Positions 1 through 8,062 of a stretch of DNA of 52,570 nucleotides are shown here, in pieces. The notes beneath the pieces were generated by a model. That model was not told the origin of the DNA. It saw nothing but the letters and a program-made list of their open reading frames with translations, and did no database searches. The DNA is from Subtercola sp. (GTDB lineage: Bacteria > Actinomycetota > Actinomycetes > Actinomycetales > Microbacteriaceae): the NCBI GenBank assembly GCA_025463745.1, contig JAODBB010000204.1:1-52570 (forward strand), in the 5' to 3' direction. Position 1 is the stretch's first letter, and every line of letters begins with the position of its first letter. The translations under genes and the position numbers were made by a program.

Positions 1-72
1 CTGGCCGCCGACGACTGGCTCTTCTCGCAGACGCTGACCATTTCAGACCTCGCCAGGGCGTTCGACGGATGA
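1..72 (+). CDS. 3' end of a truncated upstream gene
   Basis: The window opens inside a reading frame giving 23 residues that end in DLARAFDG and a TGA stop. Its stop overlaps the ATG of the flippase gene in an ATGA arrangement, which is the usual sign of translational coupling in one operon. Too little is left to identify the product. Given the downstream genes it probably belongs to the polysaccharide cluster, but that is inference only. Confidence 0.5.
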   Translation: MAADDWLFSQTLTISDLARAFDG

Positions 73-1727
73 CCCGGCCAGCAGTCACCTCGAATCGGCA
101 CGTCGCCGCCCCGACCTCGGCACCGACTTCGGAAGCGGCTTCGGAACTCGCACCCGGGTCGGAACCGACAGCCGCACCCGCACCGGCATCCGCATCGCAA
201 TCGACGCCGCAAGCGCCACCAGCGCCACCCGCACCCCTTACGTCGAAGCGCTCGACGATGTCGATGGTGAGCAGCACCGCCATCACCAAGATTGTCGTGA
301 TGGCGCTGGCGGGCGTGCTCGGCATCATCACGAGCCGCATGATCATCGCCAACTTCGGCACAGAGGCATACGCGCAGTACGGCTTGCTCTCGAGCTTTCC
401 CACCCTGCTGCCGTTCGCCGATCTCGGTATAGCCGCCGTGGTGATCAACGCCGTCGCCGGTTCGTCGGCGCCACGCACCGACGATTTTGTGCGCCGCACC
501 ATCGTCACCGCGTTTCGTATTCTCTTGGTCTCTGGCGGCATCCTCATCACCATCGGCATCATCATCTCGCTGGCGGGATGGTGGCCCGCGCTGCTCGGCA
601 AAGGCCTCATCTCCGACGGCGGCAGCACGGCCGCGTTTCTCTGTCTGGCCGTTTTCGGCTTGGTGATTCCCCTCACGGTGGGTCAACGCATTCTCGTCGG
701 GCTCAAGAAGACCAACGTTCAGGTCGCGACCCAGGCGGTTGTCGCACCCTTCATGCTCATCGTGATCGGCGCCTTCGTGGTCTTCGCGGTGCCGGCGGGC
801 ACCTACCTGGCCGTCGTGTCATACCTCGCGAGCGCCCTGGTCTCGGTGATCTGCCTGATCATCGCGGCGCGCGCCTTGAAGCCCCAGATCGGCGCGGCGA
901 TTCGCGAGATTCCACGGGTACGTGCGTACCGAGGTGTGCCGGCGATCGGTCTGGCCTGGCCGATGCTCGTTCAGATGGTGGCGCTCCCCCTCGCGATGCA
1001 GACCGGGCGACTGATGCTCAGCCACTTCGGCACCGTCGACCAGCTCGCCCAATACAACCTCTCTTCACAACTCTTCGGCATCGTCTTGCAGACCATCGCG
1101 GCGGCCGGGCTCAGCCTCTGGCCCGTCTACGCCGCGGCCCGCAGCGCGAACCGCATCGAGTCGCCGGCCCGCCCCGTGCTCTGGTTCATGGCCGGCGGGC
1201 TCGTGATGGGCGGCGCCCTGGCGCTCATCTCCCCGTGGCTTGCCGCATTCGTCTCCGGCGGAAAAATCCAGCTCGACGGCTGGCTGCTCGCGTCGTTCGT
1301 TCTGTTCGTCGCACTGCAGGCGGCCAAGTACCCGCTCGGCATGTATATGACCGACAAACGCGGCCTGACCTTTCAAATAGCGCCGATTCTGGTGATGGTG
1401 CCACTGAACCTGGGCCTGACGTGGTTGCTGATTCCCGTCGTCGGCGCGGCCGGCCCGGTGATCGCCTCGGCTGTGAGCGTGGCCCTCTGCCAGGTGGGGC
1501 CGAACTTCTGGTACGTGTGGCGCGATCTCGGCACCCGGCGCGCCGCGGCCATCACCGCCTCGGCGGCCGATCTCGTCACCGATTTCGTCAGCGACCCCGG
1601 CGAAGACCCTGCCATGGCTGCAGCCGGTGTGCCGCGGGGCGAAACCGAGAACGACGGCGCCGCCACGCCGGCAGCGGCGAACCCACGTCGAGACACGAAT
1701 GCTCCGCGAGGAGGCCGGCATGTCTGA
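69..1727 (+). CDS. Wzx-like polysaccharide flippase / oligosaccharide exporter
   Basis: The 552-residue product has about twelve hydrophobic segments between roughly residues 69 and 485. It resembles the polysaccharide exporter (Wzx, MOP superfamily) that flips lipid-linked repeat units across the membrane. The first 60 residues are a low-complexity Ala/Pro/Ser stretch and the last 65 are polar and Ala-rich, both probably cytoplasmic. The start at 69 overlaps the upstream stop (ATGA). An internal ATG at 258 just before the first membrane segment is an alternative start and would remove the low-complexity leader. The gene overlaps the next glycosyltransferase by eight bases, so the three left-edge genes look like one operon. 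Substrate cannot be told from sequence. Confidence 0.8.
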   Translation: MTRPAVTSNRHVAAPTSAPTSEAASELAPGSEPTAAPAPASASQSTPQAPPAPPAPLTSKRSTMSMVSSTAITKIVVMALAGVLGIITSRMIIANFGTEAYAQYGLLSSFPTLLPFADLGIAAVVINAVAGSSAPRTDDFVRRTIVTAFRILLVSGGILITIGIIISLAGWWPALLGKGLISDGGSTAAFLCLAVFGLVIPLTVGQRILVGLKKTNVQVATQAVVAPFMLIVIGAFVVFAVPAGTYLAVVSYLASALVSVICLIIAARALKPQIGAAIREIPRVRAYRGVPAIGLAWPMLVQMVALPLAMQTGRLMLSHFGTVDQLAQYNLSSQLFGIVLQTIAAAGLSLWPVYAAARSANRIESPARPVLWFMAGGLVMGGALALISPWLAAFVSGGKIQLDGWLLASFVLFVALQAAKYPLGMYMTDKRGLTFQIAPILVMVPLNLGLTWLLIPVVGAAGPVIASAVSVALCQVGPNFWYVWRDLGTRRAAAITASAADLVTDFVSDPGEDPAMAAAGVPRGETENDGAATPAAANPRRDTNAPRGGRHV

Positions 1728-2790
1728 CGTCACCCTCGACATCGCATTTCCCGCAGAACGCCATGTCGACCAATGGCAGCTGCGACACGCACAGGGCGCG
1801 GTTCCCGGCTTCTGGCCGTACGGACTCGACGGTCTCGGCCGGTACGTCGACAGTCTGCGTGCTCAGGCGGTTGCCGAGCCCGATGCGCTGGCCCGCGCAC
1901 GGAGCCACTTTCAGCGACGCGGGCGGCATCCGGAATACAATCCGTGGGCCGAGGCGGAGGGGCACCCCCCGCACCGCAGCATCGCGCTCAGCTGGGATGA
2001 GAACGCGGCAAGGCGGATGCTCGCCAGCTGCCCCCGCACAGAGATGTACTGCGGAGTGATCTGGGCCACCGACGCGGCAGCGCGCGGCGCCGACGTATCG
2101 GCGGTTCGGCGTGTTCTGCGACTCATGTCGGGCGTCTGGGTGATCAGCAGCGGTCAGCAGGCCGCGCTGACAGACCTCGTGGGAGAGAACGGGCCGCCGA
2201 TCGGCTTCTTCCGATTCGGCGTCGACGAGACGTTCTTCACCTTTCAGCAGCCGGCCAAAGCACCCCTCGTGCTGAGTGTGGGCGGCGATCGTGACCGAGA
2301 CACTCAGACGCTGTTCGAGGCGCTGCGGCGGGTGCACGAACTTTCACCCGAAACCGAGATCGTGGTGCAGACCACGAGCACGCTGCCTCCGCCGCCGGGT
2401 GTACGAACAATCGCCCGGCTCAGCCACGTCGAGCTGGCCGGCCTGTACGCGCGGGCAAGCGTAGTGGCGATCGCGACGCAGCAGAATCTGCACGCTTCGG
2501 GCATGACCGTGAGCCTCGAAGCGATGGCGTCAGGGCGGCCCGTGGTGATCAGCGACACCCCGGGCATCCGCGACTACGTGCAGGGCAGCCCGATGGGGCG
2601 CGGGCCGCAGACGGGTCTGCTGGTGCCGGTGGGCGACGCGGGGGCGATGGCCGCGCAGGTGGTGCGGTTGCTCGAGAACCCGGGCCTGGCGGTGGCTCTC
2701 GGGCGGGGCGGGCGACAGGTGGTCGAGACCGAGCTGAATACGACGCACATGGTGCGGGAGCTCGCGGCGTTCATCGGTCTGCAGGGGTAG
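1720..2790 (+). CDS. Glycosyltransferase, GT4-like
   Basis: The ATG at 1720 follows a strong GAGGAGG ribosome site at about 1708-1714, giving 356 residues. The C-terminal half looks like a GT-B glycosyltransferase: a strand beginning VLSVGGDRDRD, and near the end the family 4 donor-site pattern SGMTVSLEAMASGRPVVI, with two Glu-like positions flanking the nucleotide-sugar pocket. The N-terminal half is not a standard acceptor domain that I recognise. It would act in the cytoplasm, adding a sugar to the lipid-linked repeat unit exported by the flippase encoded just upstream, with which it overlaps by eight bases. Its 3' end overlaps the convergent hipA gene by 20 bases. Sugar specificity is unknown. 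Confidence 0.8.
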   Translation: MSDVTLDIAFPAERHVDQWQLRHAQGAVPGFWPYGLDGLGRYVDSLRAQAVAEPDALARARSHFQRRGRHPEYNPWAEAEGHPPHRSIALSWDENAARRMLASCPRTEMYCGVIWATDAAARGADVSAVRRVLRLMSGVWVISSGQQAALTDLVGENGPPIGFFRFGVDETFFTFQQPAKAPLVLSVGGDRDRDTQTLFEALRRVHELSPETEIVVQTTSTLPPPPGVRTIARLSHVELAGLYARASVVAIATQQNLHASGMTVSLEAMASGRPVVISDTPGIRDYVQGSPMGRGPQTGLLVPVGDAGAMAAQVVRLLENPGLAVALGRGGRQVVETELNTTHMVRELAAFIGLQG

Positions 2791-4303
2791 AGCCAGCCGC
2801 TCCTGTAGGACCACCCGCGAGAGCCGAGGTCGGGATGCGAAGTTCCCCCAGGTCATCCAGGCGTGCACCGGATTCGCCCCGACCCACAATGGCTGCAAGA
2901 TCCTGGAAGCCGAGGCCGTATTGCTCGCGGGCATCGATTGCGCTCACTTCGTCGGATGAGCCTGCAGCGTCGTCAATGAAACGCCGGAAGTCGAAACGTC
3001 CGCGGTCCAGGCTTCTGCCCGGCCGATTTCCGCTGGTCTTCACGGGCGGGCCTGCAGGGTCGACCGGGGTGTAGCCGTCGAGGGTGCCTGGATTCAAGAA
3101 CAGCCATCCTTGAAAGCTCGACCGATCGCGACGACTCAGTTCTGCTTCGTCTGCTGCTTCATTCCACGTGTCGGCGATCGTGTCGATTACGTGGTTGACG
3201 ATCTCGCGAGCCCGGCGATTGCTGAGCCCGTAATCTGCGGCGACCGCTACTACGTCTCGGAAGCTGCTGTTCCGCTGCCCCTCGCGGCCGTACGCGAGCG
3301 CCTGGCCGGCGGTCTCGCCTGAAGTGGGCGCTGGACTCAGGTCGTACGCGGGTGTGAGCTCGAGGTGCTGCCCGTCCCAAAATGCAGCATGGTTACGGAG
3401 ATGGTCGTCGTTGTTGCGGATCGCGATGTTGAACGCCACCCTCTGAAATATCCTTTCGGCAATCTCGCCAGGACGCTCGCTCCGCAACCGAATTGCATCG
3501 ACCAGCGATGGATAGCCTCCGTCGCGCCAGGTGGATTCGTCGAGAGCGAGGATCGTCAGCCCGGAGACGACCGGGCGCCGGGTACCACCAGCACCCCTGT
3601 CAAAGCGTCGCGCCAACAACACGTCTCGGCCCATCGAAGCGACGAGCTTGAACTCGGGCACATCAATGCCGACACGACGAGCGAGAGCGATACCCATCGC
3701 CTCGGCGTGGATGACGTCATAGGTGTCTCGAGAAGTGGAGAACTTGGCAAGCCACTCGCCGTCTGATGTGCGGATGGTGGCCTTGGGGCGAGCGCCGCCC
3801 ATGCTCGTGCCATGCAGTGCTGCAGCAGCGAGCTGGGGCGGGAGTACCTCCCCAGCGATAATGAGGTCGGCTGCCTCTTGGAGTTGTGCGAGGGCAGCGT
3901 CATCGTCGCGCGACACGTAATCGTCTGCACTGGCCTGGAAATCGAGAGCGCCGAGTCGGTTCGAACCGGAGTTGAGAAGGAACACCTGGGGGTCGATGGT
4001 GTTCGGGTCACGGTTGCGGTCACCGACGATCCGATCAGTGATGAGAAGTTGACCCCAGGAGTCTGGCGCGGCGTCACGGATGGATCCGGGCATGCGGAGA
4101 TCCCCATGGGGTTCGAAGTCACGAGTTCCAAGTGGGAGGTCTGGTCCGAGCGCGAAGCTGCCGGCGCGCTCGAGCCACCTGCGCCCGTAAGTGAACCACA
4201 GTCCATCATCGCCGCGGGAACGCAGCACGCCGACTGGTACGGGCTCTGTCTCTCCAGACGGCCAAGCCCAGACGTAGACGACGTCAGAAGTCGAGGTCGA
4301 CAT
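2771..4303 (-). CDS. hipA: HipA-like serine/threonine kinase toxin
   Basis: This 510-residue protein shows the HipA layout: an N-terminal couple-HipA region (about 1-120), the glycine-rich ATP loop GTSMGGARPKA at 165-175, the catalytic NNDDH at 297-301 and the metal-binding DLSP at 321-324. HipA kinases phosphorylate glutamyl-tRNA synthetase or related targets and halt translation. The protein is longer than the roughly 440 residues of E. coli HipA. The extra part is a C-terminal extension after about residue 415 that I do not recognise. It overlaps the hipB-like gene by 20 bases, antitoxin first, as in known hipBA operons. Its 3' end overlaps a convergent glycosyltransferase, so the module sits tightly inside the polysaccharide region. 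Confidence 0.9.
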   Translation of the reverse strand: MSTSTSDVVYVWAWPSGETEPVPVGVLRSRGDDGLWFTYGRRWLERAGSFALGPDLPLGTRDFEPHGDLRMPGSIRDAAPDSWGQLLITDRIVGDRNRDPNTIDPQVFLLNSGSNRLGALDFQASADDYVSRDDDAALAQLQEAADLIIAGEVLPPQLAAAALHGTSMGGARPKATIRTSDGEWLAKFSTSRDTYDVIHAEAMGIALARRVGIDVPEFKLVASMGRDVLLARRFDRGAGGTRRPVVSGLTILALDESTWRDGGYPSLVDAIRLRSERPGEIAERIFQRVAFNIAIRNNDDHLRNHAAFWDGQHLELTPAYDLSPAPTSGETAGQALAYGREGQRNSSFRDVVAVAADYGLSNRRAREIVNHVIDTIADTWNEAADEAELSRRDRSSFQGWLFLNPGTLDGYTPVDPAGPPVKTSGNRPGRSLDRGRFDFRRFIDDAAGSSDEVSAIDAREQYGLGFQDLAAIVGRGESGARLDDLGELRIPTSALAGGPTGAAGSTPADR

Positions 4304-4625
4304 CGGGTAGCTTTCTCTCGCGCACTCTTTGCGGCAGCAGTGTCAGGCGCTCTTGGCCGCGCGCGCGGATGCGGGCGAGTTCACTCGGGTCATCGGTGCC
4401 GAAGAGTGGGACGCCCACTAGGGCGGCAACGTTCAAGACGTTACCCCAGGACACGCTGGGCTCGCCCTTCTCGATCTTGCGGATGGTCGGATACGACACT
4501 CCCGCTCGCTCGCCTAACTCATCGACAGTCCACCCTCGATCCTGACGGGCGAACTGCACCTGCTGCCCGAGAATTGCGGCCGCGTCGCGTGCCGTTGTTG
4601 TCATGCTGACTTTCTGGCGTCCCAT
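4284..4625 (-). CDS. hipB: HipB-like antitoxin, XRE-type helix-turn-helix
   Basis: About 113 residues with an XRE-family helix-turn-helix in the first two thirds: QVQFARQDRGWTVDELGERA then GVSYPTIRKIEKGEPSVSWG. HipB binds HipA and represses the operon. Three in-frame ATGs lie at 4631, 4625 and 4604. GAGG on the minus strand lies only 2 bases from the first but about 8 from the second, so I favour 4625. The tail (after about residue 80) is charged and ends in DVDLDF, a plausible toxin-binding segment. The gene overlaps hipA by 20 bases. Upstream DNA is unusually AT-rich for this window and holds two palindromes, described separately. Confidence 0.88.
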   Translation of the reverse strand: MGRQKVSMTTTARDAAAILGQQVQFARQDRGWTVDELGERAGVSYPTIRKIEKGEPSVSWGNVLNVAALVGVPLFGTDDPSELARIRARGQERLTLLPQRVRERKLPDVDLDF

Positions 4626-4650
4626 TTCCATCGCCTCATTTATTCTGATG

Positions 4651-4665
4651 TTTAGATGCTCTAAA
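4651..4665. promoter_or_regulatory. Palindrome TTTAGA-N3-TCTAAA upstream of hipB
   Basis: A perfect inverted repeat TTTAGATGCTCTAAA lies 25-40 bases upstream of the favoured hipB start, where a promoter would be expected. Such a site is a good candidate for autoregulation by the HipB dimer. Binding is inferred from position only. Confidence 0.45.
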
Positions 4666-4679
4666 CCCCAAAGTATTTG

Positions 4680-4691
4680 TATCCATGGATA
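4680..4691. promoter_or_regulatory. Palindrome TATCCATGGATA upstream of hipB
   Basis: A perfect 12-base palindrome about 55-66 bases upstream of hipB. Its half-sites TATCC and GGATA are those of the E. coli HipB operator, which is TATCC-N8-GGATA, but here the spacer is two bases instead of eight. It may be a second operator or a chance match. The remaining stretch up to 4799 shows no gene. Confidence 0.35.
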
Positions 4692-4799
4692 GTAGCAGCC
4701 TAAAGCCAGGGAAAAAAGAGACCATCGACTGACCGGAAGACGCGAAATCGCTGATCGCCCCGATGACCGGCAGCGCAGTGCGGGAGGCTGCCTCGCGGC

Positions 4800-5747
4800 T
4801 CAGCCCGACGCCGCCTCACGCCGCCGCATCTTCAGCTCGTCTTTCACGAGCCGCCGGCCATCCCGAACCCCTCGGTATGCCGCATACAGCGGCGACAGCG
4901 AGCGCAGAAACTGCCGTCGGCCACCGCGCAGCAGAACCTCCCAGGCGATCGGGAGTGTCACCCGCCGCCAGCGCTCGATGCCCTCCGAGTCGAGGTGCCG
5001 GGCCGCGTACAGCAGCCGGTTGCGAATGTTGTAGTAGTAGTACACATCAGATTTCGGGTCGCCGTAGTGGGTCGCCCCTGCGCCCTGCGTGCCGCCTTGC
5101 GAATGGATGGCGATGGCCTCGCTCGCCACAGCGATCGCCCCGCCGGCGGCAACCACACGCTGCGAGAAATCGATGTCTTCCCAATACAGAAAGTACTCTT
5201 CGTCGAACCCGCCGATGAGCCGCCACAGCTGGTCGGAGAGCATCAGGCACGCACCCGACAGCCACGGCTGCACGTCGGCGAACGTCGTCGGCCGTCGCCT
5301 CGACGAGCGGGTGCGGCCGTCTTCGAGGTACAGATCCGATCCGTTGAACCACACCGTTCCGTCGGGCCGCAGAATCTGCGGGGCGAACAGCGTGCGGGGC
5401 CATTCGTGGCTGCGCTCGAGCAGAGCGCCGATCGCGGGTTCGGCGATTTCGGCATCGGGATTCACCAGCAGCAGCGTCCGGGCACCTAATTGCTCGGCCA
5501 GCAGCACCCCGCGGTTCATCCCTCCGCCGAATCCCGTGTTGCCCGTCGGCAGCACCGTGTGCCAGCCTTCATCGTCGGCCAGCGCCACCACGAGGCTTCG
5601 CTCGCGCTCCGATGAGAAGTTGTCGACCACCACGGTCAGCAGGTCGGGCTGGCGACGCGTCAGGGGCGCCAGGTGTTCGGCGAGCAACGCGCTCGACCCG
5701 TAGTTCACCACCACGATGGCGAGGCCGTCGAATTCGGCTAAACCCAT
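4800..5747 (-). CDS. Glycosyltransferase family 2, rhamnosyltransferase-like
   Basis: From the ATG at 5747 the product is 315 residues with a GT-A fold. It has IVVVNYGS near the N-terminus, VVVDNFSS at about 40, the DXD-like NPDAE at 96-100 and FLYWEDIDFSQRV at about 185-197. This set is typical of WbbL-type rhamnosyltransferases and related GT2 enzymes that use dTDP-rhamnose or similar donors on a lipid-linked acceptor. The open frame extends 47 residues further upstream, but that part is Arg/Ala/Pro-rich and crosses the divergent gene, so I reject it. The start lies only 35 bases from the divergent GT2 gene. Acceptor and sugar are unproven. Confidence 0.85.
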   Translation of the reverse strand: MGLAEFDGLAIVVVNYGSSALLAEHLAPLTRRQPDLLTVVVDNFSSERERSLVVALADDEGWHTVLPTGNTGFGGGMNRGVLLAEQLGARTLLLVNPDAEIAEPAIGALLERSHEWPRTLFAPQILRPDGTVWFNGSDLYLEDGRTRSSRRRPTTFADVQPWLSGACLMLSDQLWRLIGGFDEEYFLYWEDIDFSQRVVAAGGAIAVASEAIAIHSQGGTQGAGATHYGDPKSDVYYYYNIRNRLLYAARHLDSEGIERWRRVTLPIAWEVLLRGGRRQFLRSLSPLYAAYRGVRDGRRLVKDELKMRRREAASG

Positions 5748-5769
5748 GTTGTTCGGCCCCGTTCCTGAG

Positions 5770-5775
5770 CATACT
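5770..5775 (+). promoter_or_regulatory. -10-like hexamer CATACT before the GT2 gene
   Basis: CATACT lies seven bases before the GTG at 5783. A transcript starting at the usual distance would begin at or next to that GTG, which fits a leaderless mRNA. No convincing -35 box was found. Confidence 0.35.
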
Positions 5776-5782
5776 GGGGAGT

Positions 5783-6865
5783 GTGAAGCCACCCGAGACA
5801 CCGGGAGACCCGGCAGCGACGCCGGCCCCGCCCGAACCTGCTTCGCCCGAGCACGCCTCGCCCGCTTCGTCTGAGCCGATCCTGCCATCGCTGGCCATTG
5901 CCGTACTCACCTTTCGGCGCCCTCGAGACCTGGCTGAGGTGGTTCCGCTGCTGCTCGCCCAGGCCCTCGAGGTAGCGGGGCTGGTGCGCGCGCACGTGCT
6001 GGTGGTCGACAACGATCCGGATGCCTCGGCCCGCGCCTTCATCGAAGGGTACGCGACCGACGCAGTGCCCCTCGTCTATGCGTACGAACCGCAACCCGGC
6101 ATCACGGCCGCCCGCAACCGTGCCTTGACCGCATGCAGCGGGATCGACCTGCTCGTGTTCATCGACGACGACGAACGACCCTCGGCCTCGTGGTTGCGCG
6201 CGCTGCTCGACGTGCAGCGCGAATCGGGCTGCACCGCGGTCGCCGGCCCCGTCGTCTCGGTCTACGAACGCGAGCCCGAGGCCTGGATCACGGCGGGCCG
6301 GTACTTCGAGCGCAAACAGCACGCCACCGGCGCCGCCCTCGAAGTGGCGGCGACCAACAATCTGCTGCTCGACCTGCGCCAGCTTCGCCGCTTCGGCCTC
6401 ACCTTCGACCTGAGCCTCGGCATCAGCGGCGGCGGTGACACCTTGTTCACCCGCCAGATCGTGGCGAATGGCGGGCGGATGCTCTGGAGCGCCGAAGCCT
6501 CGGTCACCGACGTGGTTCCGCGGGCGAGAGTAACGCGTCGCTGGGTGGTCTTGCGGGCGTTTCGCAGTGGAAACAGCTGGAGCGTCACCTCGCTGATGCT
6601 CGCCGGCGGGGGCACCGGCAAAGCGGCAGGCACCAGCCGAGGCACCGGCCCAGGCCCAGGCACGGGTCTCGCTCGCGCCCTGACCCGGCTCGAACTCAGC
6701 GCACGCGGTGGCATCCGTGCCGCGGCCGGTCTCGCGCAGATCGTCGCCGGAATGCTGATGATCGACCCGGCCTGGCGGGCGCGTGGCACCCGCACGCTGG
6801 CCCGTGGCGCCGGCATGCTCAGTGGTGCCTGGGGCTACGGCTACCACGAATACCGGCGGCGCTGA
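5783..6865 (+). CDS. Glycosyltransferase family 2
   Basis: The GTG at 5783 gives 360 residues. After a 35-residue Pro/Glu/Ala-rich leader the GT-A core begins with AIAVLTFRRP. It continues through VLVVDNDPDA, PGITAARNRAL and the metal-binding VFIDDDERPS, which carries the DXD motif. GT2 enzymes of this kind build exopolysaccharide repeat units at the cytoplasmic face. The C-terminal 100 residues are Gly/Ala/Arg-rich and weakly hydrophobic near AGLAQIVAGMLMI, possibly membrane-associated. The gene is divergent from the rhamnosyltransferase-like gene and convergent with the next glycosyltransferase, 20 bases away. Start is inferred from the leaderless spacing, since no good ribosome site precedes it. 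Confidence 0.83.
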   Translation: MKPPETPGDPAATPAPPEPASPEHASPASSEPILPSLAIAVLTFRRPRDLAEVVPLLLAQALEVAGLVRAHVLVVDNDPDASARAFIEGYATDAVPLVYAYEPQPGITAARNRALTACSGIDLLVFIDDDERPSASWLRALLDVQRESGCTAVAGPVVSVYEREPEAWITAGRYFERKQHATGAALEVAATNNLLLDLRQLRRFGLTFDLSLGISGGGDTLFTRQIVANGGRMLWSAEASVTDVVPRARVTRRWVVLRAFRSGNSWSVTSLMLAGGGTGKAAGTSRGTGPGPGTGLARALTRLELSARGGIRAAAGLAQIVAGMLMIDPAWRARGTRTLARGAGMLSGAWGYGYHEYRRR

Positions 6866-6885
6866 CGAGAGTGTGCTCACCCGAG

Positions 6886-8034
6886 TCATCCCGCGCCCCG
6901 CAGCGCCAGGGCACGCCGATACGCGGCGACATGACGCTCGCCCGCCTCAGCCCACTCGCGTCGGCTCAGGTCGGGGCGCGATCGCTCGGCCGCATGTGCG
7001 GCTGACGCCACCGAAACGACCGGGGTGTATTCGCGCCTGCCGACCACGATCTGCCGGGCATGGGCGAGCCCTAGCGCCTCGGTGAGTGCCGACGCAGTCA
7101 GCACACCGTCGTAGCGATAGACCCAGCCCGGCCCGACCTCTGCGCTCAGAGCATCGGTCACGGCATTCGCCGGCACGAGCACAGGCCGATCGAGCGAGAG
7201 CGCGGCGAGCACGCTGCCCGAGTTGTGCAGCTCATGGTAGGGCAGTACAACGAGTTCGGCGTCGGCGACGACCCTCATCAGTTCGGCGTCGCTGAGGTAA
7301 CGCAGGTCGAGCTGAACGCGCGCATCGAGCTCGGCCAGCCGAGTCAGCTGCGCCGCCAGCTCGGGCGTACGAGGCGAGCCCGCGACCTGCAGGCTCACGC
7401 TCGAGAGGCCCTCGCCGCTGCCGGCTCCCGCGGCAGCGACGAGGCCCGTCGTGCGCCCCACCGAGCGAAATACGTCGACGAGTTCGACCACTCCTTTATA
7501 TGGGCGAATGAGACCCACGTACGCGATCCGGCCCGGCACCGCGCCCGCGCGCTCGTCGGGGGCGGCCCGTCGTTCTGCGCCGGCCTCCGCGGCCGCCACC
7601 CGGCCGAACCAGTCGCGATAGTGCCCGTGCAGAATCACCTCGTAGGCCCGGCCCGGCTGCTGGGGAGTCTCGGCGTTGAGACAGATGAACAGGGCGGTCT
7701 GGGCGTCGATGAGGTCGAGCAGAATGCGCTGCAGCCGAGTGACGCCGGCGTGCGGCACGGGGTTGTGCAGCGTGCGCACCAGGGCCACCCCGGTCATCCG
7801 CAGCCGCAGCAGCCAGAGCGCTGTCAACGCCTGCCGGGCGAGCGTCTTCACGCCGCTGCCGCCCGTGACGAGAATCTCGGGCCAGTGCACATGAAAGACG
7901 TCGTAGCTGCCGAACAGCGCAGAACGCCACGAGAACATGCGCACGGTCACTCCCGGCTGGGCAGCCACGCTCTCTGCGAGCAGAACGAGGTACGGGTTCG
8001 TGGTGGCGCGGGGCTCCGGAAACGATTGCTGCAC
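6886..8034 (-). CDS. Glycosyltransferase, GT4-like
   Basis: I place the start at the GTG at 8034, preceded six bases earlier by GGCGAG, which gives 382 residues. The open frame continues to 8121 but would run into the upstream gene. The protein shows a GT-B fold. The N-terminal part includes YDVFHVHWPEILV and VRTLHNPVPHAG, the C-terminal part RIAYVGLIRPYKGVVELV, then VVLPYHELHNSGSVLAALS, where the donor site normally lies. HVHW and the phosphate-loop region GLIRPYKG are common in GT4-like enzymes of exopolysaccharide clusters. It follows the large secreted protein gene by 28 bases on the same strand and is probably cotranscribed with it. Confidence 0.8.
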   Translation of the reverse strand: MQQSFPEPRATTNPYLVLLAESVAAQPGVTVRMFSWRSALFGSYDVFHVHWPEILVTGGSGVKTLARQALTALWLLRLRMTGVALVRTLHNPVPHAGVTRLQRILLDLIDAQTALFICLNAETPQQPGRAYEVILHGHYRDWFGRVAAAEAGAERRAAPDERAGAVPGRIAYVGLIRPYKGVVELVDVFRSVGRTTGLVAAAGAGSGEGLSSVSLQVAGSPRTPELAAQLTRLAELDARVQLDLRYLSDAELMRVVADAELVVLPYHELHNSGSVLAALSLDRPVLVPANAVTDALSAEVGPGWVYRYDGVLTASALTEALGLAHARQIVVGRREYTPVVSVASAAHAAERSRPDLSRREWAEAGERHVAAYRRALALRGAG

Positions 8035-8062
8035 GACGAGCTCGCCGTGCAGCCGGCGTGAC

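Noticed and set aside
5612-5782. Upstream extension of the divergent GT2 gene
   Set aside because: It overlaps the opposite GT2 gene and is Arg/Ser/Pro-rich. The GTG at 5783 is supported by a -10-like box seven bases before it.
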